NCBI RefSeq assembly: GCF_023954335.1
Contig: NZ_JAMLIE010000005.1
Location: 93,906 to 157,905, forward strand
Length of the DNA stretch: 64,000 nucleotides
Direction: 5' to 3'
From: Aquamicrobium sp.
GTDB lineage: Bacteria; Pseudomonadota; Alphaproteobacteria; Rhizobiales; Rhizobiaceae
Part shown: positions 49,319 through 57,032 of the stretch, piece by piece
How the letters are laid out: every line of letters begins with the position of its first letter
How positions within the stretch are numbered: position 1 is the stretch's first letter
Made by a program: the position numbers and the translations under genes
Notes under the pieces: model-generated
The model's database searches: none
Seen by the model: the letters and a program-made list of their open reading frames with translations, nothing else
What the model was told of the DNA's origin: nothing

Positions 49319-50182
49319 ATGCGGCACGTCGTTTCCCCGCGCGCGCTCGCCCTGGCAGTGGTCATCCCGCCGCTGGTCATCCTCGTCCTGTTCTTCGTGG
49401 TCCCGCTCGCCTACCTGCTGTTCATCAGCTTCATGACCAACTCGTCGACGGACCTGTTCGACCTGACGCCGACGCTCGCCAACTACACCGAGCTGTTCAC
49501 CGATTCCTTCTACCTGCTCATCATCCAGCGCACGCTATTGTCGACGGCCGCGGTGCTGGCGCTGTGCTTCCTGCTCGGCTACCCCGTCGCCTTCTACCTG
49601 TCGCGCATCCCGGCCCGCCGCCGCCTGCTGATGCTGATGGTGCTGATGGTGCCGCTGATGATCTCCAACGTCGTGCGCGCCTATGGCTGGATGGCGATCC
49701 TCAGCCGGCAGGGGCTTGTCAGCACCTCGCTGGTCAAGGCCGGCGTCATCGAGCGGCCGATGCAGTTCCTCTACTCGTTCGAGGCGATCACGCTCGGCCT
49801 CCTGACCATCCTCCTGCCGTTCATGATCATCTCGCTGACCAATTCGCTGACCACCATCGACAAGAGCTATGTCGAGGCCTCCGAATCGCTGGGCGCGGGG
49901 CCGTGGCGCACCTTCTTCAAGGTGACGCTGCCACTGTCGGCCCCCGGCATCGCCTCCGGCCTGATGCTCGTCACCTTCCTGACGCTGAGCGCCTATGTCG
50001 CCATCGCCCTTCTCGGCGGCCCGCGCTACAAGCTGCTGGTCAGCCTCGTCTTCGACAGCGTCACCACCTTCCGGTGGCCCCGCGCGGCCGCGCTCTCCTT
50101 CGCCCTGCTGTTCATCGCCCTCGTCATCGCGGCGCTGATCCAGATCGTCGTGCGGCCGCAGAGAGTGCAAGGAAAAGGCTGA
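49319..50182 (+). CDS. ABC transporter permease (PotB-like)
   Basis: 287 residues with six hydrophobic segments. An N-terminal LALAVVIPPLVILVLFFVVP anchor is followed by the family extracellular segment and the EAA loop YVEASESLGAGPWRTFFKVT then LPLSAPGIASGLMLVTFLTL, which contacts the ATPase. The pattern is that of spermidine/putrescine and related importers. Its stop overlaps the start of the second permease gene (TGATG). Confidence 0.94.
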   Translation: MRHVVSPRALALAVVIPPLVILVLFFVVPLAYLLFISFMTNSSTDLFDLTPTLANYTELFTDSFYLLIIQRTLLSTAAVLALCFLLGYPVAFYLSRIPARRRLLMLMVLMVPLMISNVVRAYGWMAILSRQGLVSTSLVKAGVIERPMQFLYSFEAITLGLLTILLPFMIISLTNSLTTIDKSYVEASESLGAGPWRTFFKVTLPLSAPGIASGLMLVTFLTLSAYVAIALLGGPRYKLLVSLVFDSVTTFRWPRAAALSFALLFIALVIAALIQIVVRPQRVQGKG

Positions 50183-50970
50183 TGAGCATCGGTTCGCTTC
50201 TGCTGCGTTTCGTCGTCCTGATCGCGATGATCCTGATCCTCGCGCCGATCGTCATCGTGCTCGTCGTCGCCTTCAGCGCCGGCGAGAGCCTGTCCTTCCC
50301 GCCGCAGGGCTTCTCGCTGCGCTGGTTCGTCGCCTTCTTCCAGATCTCGGAGATGCGCAACGCCTTCATCCTGTCGATCGGGCTCGCCCTCGTCTCGGCC
50401 TGCGCCTCGACGCTGCTCGGGCTGATGGGCGGGGTCTATGTCACGCGCCACCGCAACCGCTTCGCCACGCTGCTGGAAACGCTGATCATCGCGCCGCTGG
50501 TGTTCCCGGCGATCATCCTCGGCCTCGCGCTGCTGCTGCTGTTCCGCTCGGTCAACATGGGCATCCTGCCGGGCCTGTTCATCGCTCATGTCGTCATCTG
50601 CCTGCCCTACGCGTTCCGGGCGATCACGACCTCGCTGCACAGCTTCGACACCACCTACGAGGAGGCGGGGCAGAGCCTCGGCGCGGGGCCGATCCGCTCC
50701 TTCATCCAGATCACCCTGCCGATCATCTGGCCGGGCGTGCTGTCGGGCTGGCTGTTCGCCTTCATCGTCTCGTTCGGCGAGCTCAACACCGCGCTGTTCC
50801 TCACCGGGCCGGGCGTGGTGACGCTGCCGATCGAGATGTTCAGCTATCTCCAGTTCCAGGGCAACCAGCTCGTCGTCGCCGCGGCGTCCGCCCTTCAAGT
50901 CTTCATCATCGTGCTGGCGCTGCTGCTCGTCGAGCGGTTCGTCGGCGCCAGGCAGCTCGTCCAGAGGTAG
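50182..50970 (+). CDS. ABC transporter permease (PotC-like)
   Basis: 262 residues, six membrane segments. The EAA loop is YEEAGQSLGAGPIRSFIQIT followed by LPIIWPGVLSGWLFAFIVSF, and the C-terminal GPGVVTLPIEMFSYLQFQGN is typical of PotC. It pairs with PotB to form the channel. It is followed 6 nt later by the gamma-glutamyltransferase gene, so uptake and cleavage are encoded on one transcript. Confidence 0.94.
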   Translation: MSIGSLLLRFVVLIAMILILAPIVIVLVVAFSAGESLSFPPQGFSLRWFVAFFQISEMRNAFILSIGLALVSACASTLLGLMGGVYVTRHRNRFATLLETLIIAPLVFPAIILGLALLLLFRSVNMGILPGLFIAHVVICLPYAFRAITTSLHSFDTTYEEAGQSLGAGPIRSFIQITLPIIWPGVLSGWLFAFIVSFGELNTALFLTGPGVVTLPIEMFSYLQFQGNQLVVAAASALQVFIIVLALLLVERFVGARQLVQR

Positions 50971-50976
50971 CGCATC

Positions 50977-52767
50977 ATGGCACCCTTCACCACGCGGCCG
51001 GAGCTCGCCGGCACCTTCGGCGCGGTCAGCTCCACCCACTGGCTGGGCACCGCGGCCGGCATGTCGGTGCTGGAGCGCGGCGGCAACGCCTTCGACGCGG
51101 CCGCCGCCTGCGGCTTCGTGCTCCAGATCGTCGAGCCGCACCTGAACGGCCCCGGCGGCGAGGTGCCGATCATCGTCAAGAGCGCGGCGGCGGACGAGCC
51201 GGTCGTCATCTGCGGGCAGGGCGTGTCGCCGGCGCTCGCCACGGTCGAACGGATGCGCTCGCTCGGCCTCGACATGGTGCCCGGCACCGGCCTGCTGCCG
51301 GCGACGGTTCCCGGCGCCTTCGACGCCTGGATGCTGCTGCTGCGCGACTACGGCACCATGACGGTCGAGGAGGTGCTGGGCTACGCCATCGCCTATGCCG
51401 AGAACGGCTTTCCGCTGATGGAGCGCGCGGTGCAGTCCATCGTCCCGGTCGCCGACCTCTTCCGCGACGAGTGGCCGACATCGGCGGCGGTGTGGCTGCC
51501 GGGCGGGCGCGTGCCGCGCCCCGGGCGCCTGTTCACGATACCCGCCACCGCCGCGACCTATCGCCGGCTCGTCGCCGAGGCGAAGGCCGCGAGCAGTGAC
51601 CGCGTCGAGCAGATCGAGGCGGCGCGGCGCGCCTTCTACAAGGGCTTCGTCGCCGAGGCCATCGACCGTTTCTATGCAAGCCAGGAGCTGTTCGACACCA
51701 CCGGCCGGCGCAATGGCGGCCTCCTGCGCTACGACGACATGGCGGGCTGGTCGGCGAGCTACGAAAAGCCGCTCTCGGCCGAATTCCACGGCGTCACCGT
51801 CCACAAGACCGGGCCGTGGGGGCAGGGGCCGGTCTTCCTCCAGCAGCTGATGCTGCTGAGGAATTTCGACCTCGCCGGCATGGACCCGCTCGGCGCCGAC
51901 TTCGCCCACACCATCGTCGAATGCGCCAAGCTCGCCTTCGCCGACCGCGAGGCGTTCTACGGCGACCCGCTCGCCTCGGATATCCCGATGGACGTGCTGT
52001 TATCGGAAGACTATGCGCGCAAGCGCGCGGGGCTGGTCGATCCGCGCCATGCCTCGCTGGAGCTCGTCGCCAGCCATCTGCCCGGCGCGGCCGACAGGCT
52101 TGCCACCATCGCCGCGCGCGCCGGCAGCGAGGAGCCGCAAGGCCCCGGCGGCGGCGAGGTCACCTTCGCGCCGCTGCCCGCCATCGAGGGCGACACGGTC
52201 CATCTCGACGTCACCGACCGCTTCGGCAACATGGTGTCGGCGACGCCGAGCGGCGGCTGGCTGCAAAGCTCGCCGGTGATCCCCGAGCTCGGCTTCCCGA
52301 TCTCCACCCGCTCGCAGATGTTCTGGCTCGACGAGGACCTGCCGTCGACGCTGCGCCCGCGCACGCGGCCGCGCACGACGCTGACGCCGACGCTGGTGAC
52401 GAAGGCGGGCGCGCCCTTCCTCGCCATCGGCACGCCCGGCGGCGACCAGCAGGACCAGTGGCCGCTCACCGTCCTCGTCCGCCACCTGCTGCACGGCTAT
52501 GGCTTGCAGGCCAGCATCGACGCGCCGATGTTCAACAGCCGCCACTGGCCGGGCTCGTTCTACCCGCGCGAATACTATCTCGGGCAGGTGCTGATCGAGG
52601 ACCGCTACGCCGAGGGCGTGCGGGCGGATCTCACCGCGCGCGGCCACCGGCTCTCGGTGCTCGACGCCTGGTCGCTCGGCCGCGTCTGCGCCGTCGAACG
52701 CGCCAACGGCATGATGTACGCCGCGGCGACCCCGCGCCACATGCAGAGCTACGCCATCGCGCGCTAA
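50977..52767 (+). CDS. Atypical gamma-glutamyltransferase family protein
   Basis: 596 residues, Ntn-hydrolase GGT family. The probable autocleavage nucleophile is T407 in IEGDTVHLDVTDRFGNMVSA, which matches the GGT rule of a Thr before H-x-x-V-x-D and GN-x-VS. AIGTPGGDQQ near residue 490 matches the oxyanion GG pair. Two departures are seen: the segment that is normally FREMAP (Arg binding the gamma-glutamyl carboxylate) reads CGQGVSP near residue 82, and there is no signal peptide, so the enzyme would be cytoplasmic. A changed acyl specificity is therefore likely. It is the last gene of the transporter operon and ends near a composite repeat. Confidence 0.85.
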   Translation: MAPFTTRPELAGTFGAVSSTHWLGTAAGMSVLERGGNAFDAAAACGFVLQIVEPHLNGPGGEVPIIVKSAAADEPVVICGQGVSPALATVERMRSLGLDMVPGTGLLPATVPGAFDAWMLLLRDYGTMTVEEVLGYAIAYAENGFPLMERAVQSIVPVADLFRDEWPTSAAVWLPGGRVPRPGRLFTIPATAATYRRLVAEAKAASSDRVEQIEAARRAFYKGFVAEAIDRFYASQELFDTTGRRNGGLLRYDDMAGWSASYEKPLSAEFHGVTVHKTGPWGQGPVFLQQLMLLRNFDLAGMDPLGADFAHTIVECAKLAFADREAFYGDPLASDIPMDVLLSEDYARKRAGLVDPRHASLELVASHLPGAADRLATIAARAGSEEPQGPGGGEVTFAPLPAIEGDTVHLDVTDRFGNMVSATPSGGWLQSSPVIPELGFPISTRSQMFWLDEDLPSTLRPRTRPRTTLTPTLVTKAGAPFLAIGTPGGDQQDQWPLTVLVRHLLHGYGLQASIDAPMFNSRHWPGSFYPREYYLGQVLIEDRYAEGVRADLTARGHRLSVLDAWSLGRVCAVERANGMMYAAATPRHMQSYAIAR

Positions 52768-52821
52768 AGGCGCGTTGGGTCTTGTCCGCTCCGAAGGAGC
52801 GCGATCTTCGAGCGCCCGCGC

Positions 52822-52990
52822 CGCCCCTCATCCGCCCTTCGGGCACCTTCTCCCCGTGAACGGGGAGAAGGGATGCCGGCCGCACCGTCACATCCTCTTT
52901 GCAACGTCTGCGATTGGCGAAAGCAAGGGCCGCAGCTCCCTTCTCCCCGTTCACGGGGAGAAGGTCCCGGCAGGGGGATGAGGGGCGGCG
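52822..52990. repeat. Composite palindromic intergenic element (RIME-like), copy 2
   Basis: Begins CCCCTCATCC GCCC TTCGGGC, has a palindrome CCTTCTCCCCG-TGAA-CGGGGAGAAGG (52846-52871), a core of about 67 bp containing TGCGATTGGCGAAAGCAAGG, and ends with CCTTCTCCCCG-TTCA-CGGGGAGAAGG (52939-52964) and GGGGATGAGGGGCGG. The core is homologous to the complement of the core in copy 1 (29121-29290), so the copies are in opposite orientation. Confidence 0.87.
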
Positions 52991-53042
52991 CGAGCGGCGG
53001 CGGTGATGCACACCGCACGCCTTGGCGCCGCTCCTGTCCCGC

Positions 53043-54542
53043 CTAGCCATACAGATCGCGGTACTGCCGGCGCAGCTCGGCCTTCTGCACCTTGCCCATC
53101 GTGTTGCGCGGCAGTTCGGGAACGAGGATGATGCGCTTGGGCAGCTTGAATTTGGCGAGGCGGCCGGCCAGCGCCTCCAGCATCCCGGCCTCGCCCGGCG
53201 CGAAGCCTTTCGCGGCGACGGCGACGGCGGTGACCGCCTCGCCGAAATCGGGATGCGGCACGCCGAACACCGCGCTCTCGATAATGCCGTCGAGCGCGTC
53301 GATCTCGGTCTCCACCTCCTTGGGATAGACGTTGAGGCCGCCCGAGATGACGAGGTCCTTGCCGCGGCCGACGATGCGGACATAGCCGCGCGCGTCGAGG
53401 GTTCCGAGGTCGCCGGTGATGAAGAAGCCATCGGGGCGGAACTCCGCCGCCGTCTTCTCCGGCAGCCGCCAGTATCCGCCGAAGACGTTCGGCCCCCGCA
53501 CCTCGATCATGCCGATCTCGCCGCGTGGCAGTTCGCGCCCGCTCTCGCCGTCGACCACCCGCACCTCCGTTCCCGGCAGGGCGAGGCCGACCGTGCCGGC
53601 GATGCGCGCGCCGTCATAGGGGTTGGAGGTGTTCATGCCCGTCTCGGTCATGCCGTAGCGCTCGAGGATGGCGTGGCCGCTGCGCGCCTGCCATTCGACA
53701 TGGGTCTCGGCCAGCAGCGGCGCCGAGCCCGAGGTGAACAGGCGCATGTGGCGCACGAGGCCGGGCGTCAGCCGCGCATCGGTGAGGAGGCGGGTGTAGA
53801 AGGTCGGGATGCCCATCATCGTCGTCGCCCGCGGAAGGGCCTCCAGCACCGCGTCGATGTCGAACTTCGGCAGGAAGATCATCCGCCCGCCGGCCATCAG
53901 AAGCACGTTGCAGGCGACGAAAAGCCCGTGGGCGTGGTAGATCGGCAGGGCGTGGAGCAGGACGTCGTCGCCGGTGAAGCGCCATTCCTCCATCAGCACG
54001 CGCGCGTTCGAGCCGAGATTGTCGTGGCTCAGCATCGCCCCCTTCGGCTTGCCCGTGGTGCCGGAGGTGTAGAGGATCGCCGCGAGATCGTCCGGCCCGC
54101 GCGCGACCACGTCGAGGAGCGGCGCGCCCGGCGCGTCGGTCAGCGAGCCGCGCCCGGCCTCGTCCAGCGTCAGGATCGCCGGCTGCGCCGGTTCCGCCGC
54201 GGCGCGCACCGCCTCGATGCGCTCCGGCGCGCAGACGACCAGCCGCGGCTCGGCGTCGCCGACGAAATAGCCGACCTCCTGCATCGTGTAGCCGCTGTTG
54301 AGCGGCACGAACGCCGCCCCGCGCTGGAGGCAGGCGAGATAGAGCGCGAGCGCGGCATGCGACTTCTCGACCTGCACCACGACCCGGTCGCCCGGCGCGA
54401 CGCCCGCTTCGCCGAGCCGCCGGGCGATGCGCCCGGCAAGGGCGGCGAGTTCGCCATAGGAAATCGCGGTCCCGTCCGCCAGCACGAGCGCGCCGCGCCC
54501 GTCGCGCTCCGCGAGCCTGAATGCGTCGAAAAGGTTGCTCAC
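53043..54542 (-). CDS. matB: Malonyl-CoA synthetase-like AMP-ligase (MatB)
   Basis: 499 residues from a GTG at 54542 (GGAGA upstream); the longer frame reads into an intergenic repeat. ANL motifs: DDLAAILYTSGTTGKPKGAM, ILERYGMTETGMNTSNPYDG, GFFITGDLGTLDARGYVRIV, GRGKDLVISGGLNVYPKEVE and LPRNTMGKVQKAELR with the catalytic Lys. The region DRVVVQVEKSHAALALYLAC and FVPLNSGYTMQEVGYFVGDA, and the TSGSAPLLAETHVEWQARSG segment, match rhizobial MatB enzymes, which activate malonate or methylmalonate. It is monocistronic in this window. Substrate assignment rests on this resemblance. Confidence 0.85.
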   Translation of the reverse strand: MSNLFDAFRLAERDGRGALVLADGTAISYGELAALAGRIARRLGEAGVAPGDRVVVQVEKSHAALALYLACLQRGAAFVPLNSGYTMQEVGYFVGDAEPRLVVCAPERIEAVRAAAEPAQPAILTLDEAGRGSLTDAPGAPLLDVVARGPDDLAAILYTSGTTGKPKGAMLSHDNLGSNARVLMEEWRFTGDDVLLHALPIYHAHGLFVACNVLLMAGGRMIFLPKFDIDAVLEALPRATTMMGIPTFYTRLLTDARLTPGLVRHMRLFTSGSAPLLAETHVEWQARSGHAILERYGMTETGMNTSNPYDGARIAGTVGLALPGTEVRVVDGESGRELPRGEIGMIEVRGPNVFGGYWRLPEKTAAEFRPDGFFITGDLGTLDARGYVRIVGRGKDLVISGGLNVYPKEVETEIDALDGIIESAVFGVPHPDFGEAVTAVAVAAKGFAPGEAGMLEALAGRLAKFKLPKRIILVPELPRNTMGKVQKAELRRQYRDLYG

Positions 54543-54560
54543 GGCATGTCTCCGGCTGGA

Positions 54561-54604
54561 GCAATTCCAGGAAAAGCGTGAAGCGGTTTTCCGTCCGGAA
54601 TTGC
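54561..54604. repeat. Nested palindromic rhizobial intergenic repeat
   Basis: Outer arms GCAATTCC (54561-54568) and GGAATTGC (54597-54604), inner arms GGAAAA (54570-54575) and TTTTCC (54587-54592), followed by GTGAAAACAA. I recognise this as a short intergenic repeat common in Rhizobiales genomes. It lies upstream of the MatB gene and downstream of the MBL-hydrolase gene. Confidence 0.75.
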
Positions 54605-54647
54605 GTGAAAACAACGATCTATGCGCTGAACGGGCGGGCGGCGTGTC

Positions 54648-55532
54648 TCACTCATCCCACGGCGCGCCTTCGAGCAGGTCGAGCGGGATCTTGAGGTAGC
54701 GCCGGCCGTTGTCTTCCGGCTTCGGCAGGCGGCCGCCGTCGATATTGACCTGAAGCGCGTGCAGGATCAATCGCGGCATCGGCAGGGTGCGGTCGCGGGC
54801 CTCGCGCGCGGCGACGAACTCGGCCTCGGTGCGGTAGCGCGCCATGTGGGTGTTGCGCGCCTTCTGCTCGGCGACGGTCGATTCCCACAGCGGCGCGCGT
54901 CCCTCCGGCTGGTAGTCGTGGCCGGTGAACAGGCGCGTCTCGTCGGGGAGGGCGAGGATCGCCTGGATCGACGCCCACAGGGCCCTGGCGCTGCCGCCGG
55001 GGAAGTCGGCGCGCGCCGTGCCGGAATCGGGCATGAACAGCGTGTCGTGCACGAAGGCGGCATCGCCGATCACAAAGGTGACGGACGACAGCGTGTGGCC
55101 CGGCGAGAACATCACCCGCGCCGGGATGCCGCCGATGGCGAAGCTGTCGCCGTCGGCGAACAGCCTGTCCCATTGCGAGCCGTCGGCCGGGAAATCGGGC
55201 CAGTTGTAGAACCCCTTCCACAGCTTCTGCACCTCGGTCACCTTCTCGCCGGTGGCGGTCGGCGCGCCGGTCTTGCGCTTGAGGTAATCGGCGGCCGAGA
55301 AATGGTCGGCATGGGGGTGGGTGTCGAGGATCCACTCGACCGCGTAGCCCTTGTCGGCGACGAAGGCGAGGATGGCGTCGGCGTTCGCCGTCGCGGTCCA
55401 GCCCGACTTCTCGTCAAAGTCGAGCACCGGGTCGACGATGGCGCATTGTCCCGCCTCCGGGTCGGCGACCACATACTGGATCGAGCCGGTGCGCTTGTCG
55501 TAGAAGCCGGCGACTTCGGGCCTTGCTGGCAT
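54648..55532 (-). CDS. MBL-fold metallo-hydrolase (ETHE1/Blh-like)
   Basis: 294 residues. The metal-binding motif is THPHADH at residues 71-77 (H72, H74, D76, H77), with further ligands in FSPGHTLSSV, DTLFMPDSGTARADFPGG and FTGHDYQPEGR. The N-terminus (FYDKRTGSIQYVVADPEAGQ, AIVDPVLDFD) matches the ETHE1/persulfide dioxygenase and Blh subgroup of metallo-beta-lactamase-fold proteins. It may oxidise glutathione persulfide or act in sulfide stress. It is 32 nt downstream of the unknown exported-protein gene. Confidence 0.88.
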   Translation of the reverse strand: MPARPEVAGFYDKRTGSIQYVVADPEAGQCAIVDPVLDFDEKSGWTATANADAILAFVADKGYAVEWILDTHPHADHFSAADYLKRKTGAPTATGEKVTEVQKLWKGFYNWPDFPADGSQWDRLFADGDSFAIGGIPARVMFSPGHTLSSVTFVIGDAAFVHDTLFMPDSGTARADFPGGSARALWASIQAILALPDETRLFTGHDYQPEGRAPLWESTVAEQKARNTHMARYRTEAEFVAAREARDRTLPMPRLILHALQVNIDGGRLPKPEDNGRRYLKIPLDLLEGAPWDE

Positions 55533-55564
55533 GGATGCGTCCTTTCTTCTCGTCGGCCGGCCGC

Positions 55565-57025
55565 CTACTGCGCCCAGTCGAGCTGCATGGTGACGAGGTC
55601 GAGCTGCGCGCTGCCGCCGCCGAAATTGAACATGCCGGGCGTTTCCTCGAACTCGATGTAGAACGGCGTCAGGTCGGGCATGGCCTGGATCGGGCTGGCG
55701 GTGCCGCCGAAATGCATGGGGCCGTAGGAGATGTCGCGGCCGAGCCCGTCCCACGCCTCGCTGAAGCGCGGGACGTAGCCGTCGCGATTGTCGTCCGAGA
55801 ATTCGTCGACCGGCGTGCGCCCGGTGTTGGGGTCGTCGCCGACCTCGGCGATCCGGAAGGCGAGGATGTCCCACTTGGCCGACGGACGGCCGCCGGCGAC
55901 GCGGTGAAGATAGAAGGAGGGATCGAACGCCTCCTTGCCGTTCCAGCCGAAGAACCGTTCGGCCGCGCCCGTCACCGGCCAGGCGGGCGGCGTGCACATG
56001 GCGTTGGCCTCGGTGCGGACCGGCGCGGGCGGCTCGCATTCCTCGCCCTCGAATTCTTCTCGCGTCAGCCAGATCGCGGCGAAGGAGGAATAGAGGATGT
56101 CCTTGGCGCGGAACTCCATCGGGTGCCGGTTGCGCAAATGGTCGAGGAACGGCCGCAGCGGCTCCTCGACCGCGGCGGGAAGCGGCCTTCCGTCGAAGAC
56201 GGTGTTCATCAGCCGCGAGATCGCCGGCGAGCGCCGGCTCTCCTCGGCGCTGTCTCCGAACAAGGCGAGCGCGACGAACTCGCGCCCCTTGACGCGGTAG
56301 GGTTCGGGCACGCGCACGGTGAAATGGTGCTCCAGCGGAAAGCCGGTCTTGTTCGACAGCGGCCACTGCGCCTGCGCGATGCCGCGCGGCAGGCCGCAGC
56401 ACCAGCCGTCGGGCGCGGCCGCGCCGCGGCGCAGGAAGCCCGGCACGATCCCGACGTCGAAGGCGAGCGCCGGGCGCGGCAGCGGCAGGGGCCGCTCGGG
56501 ATAGATCGCGTCCGGGTCGTCGGCGCGCATCCGCGTCACCCGCCCGTGGCCGATCTCGACGAACAGGGTGCCGCCGGTCTCCAGCGGCATCGAGCCGAAG
56601 CGATAGGGGTAGTTGTCGCGCGCTTCGCTGAGCGCGAGAGCGGGGAAGGCGCGGACGACCTCCTCCTCGGGCATCAGCATGCGCAGGCCCGCGAACGGCG
56701 CCTGCGGGTCGAAATCGAAGGCGTAGGCGAGCGAGCCCACCCGGCCGTCGCGATCGAGGCGGGCGGTGAAGCGATGACGCTCGTCGAGATAGCGCACCCA
56801 GCCGGCTTCTTCCGGCGTCGGCTCGCGCCACCACGCGCCGGCCGCTTCGGCGAGCTTCTCCTTCGGATCGCCGGGGCGAAGCCGCGCCAGCGCCGCGGTG
56901 TCGGGTTCGTCGTTGCCTTGGGACATGGCACCTCTCGGAACAAGCGGGAAAAGGCCGAGCGCCACCGCCGCGCCGCCGAACAGCGCGCGGCGCGTCAGCG
57001 CGGGGCGAAGGGCGGGTGCCGTCAT
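55565..57025 (-). CDS. Unknown Tat-type exported protein
   Basis: 486 residues. The N-terminus RRALFGGAAVALGLFPLVPR is a plausible Tat signal with cleavage near GAMSQG, so the protein is likely periplasmic. The body has no motif I recognise. Landmarks are ARLRPGDPKEKLAEAAGAWW, RDNYPYRFGSMPLETGGTLF, a tryptophan/cysteine patch DGWCCGLPRGIAQAQWPLS and a C-terminal HFGGTASPIQAMPDLTPFYI, which faintly resembles DUF1963 proteins. It is 7 nt downstream of the DUF1963 gene and 32 nt upstream of the MBL hydrolase gene, so the three may form one operon. Function unknown. Confidence 0.72.
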   Translation of the reverse strand: MTAPALRPALTRRALFGGAAVALGLFPLVPRGAMSQGNDEPDTAALARLRPGDPKEKLAEAAGAWWREPTPEEAGWVRYLDERHRFTARLDRDGRVGSLAYAFDFDPQAPFAGLRMLMPEEEVVRAFPALALSEARDNYPYRFGSMPLETGGTLFVEIGHGRVTRMRADDPDAIYPERPLPLPRPALAFDVGIVPGFLRRGAAAPDGWCCGLPRGIAQAQWPLSNKTGFPLEHHFTVRVPEPYRVKGREFVALALFGDSAEESRRSPAISRLMNTVFDGRPLPAAVEEPLRPFLDHLRNRHPMEFRAKDILYSSFAAIWLTREEFEGEECEPPAPVRTEANAMCTPPAWPVTGAAERFFGWNGKEAFDPSFYLHRVAGGRPSAKWDILAFRIAEVGDDPNTGRTPVDEFSDDNRDGYVPRFSEAWDGLGRDISYGPMHFGGTASPIQAMPDLTPFYIEFEETPGMFNFGGGSAQLDLVTMQLDWAQ

Positions 57026-57032
57026 CGCCGGG

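Noticed and set aside
52822..52990. Paired GC-rich palindromes considered as a CRISPR-like array
   Set aside because: Only two palindromes with one core, the same in two places. No regular spacers and no cas genes are present; they fit intergenic mosaic elements.
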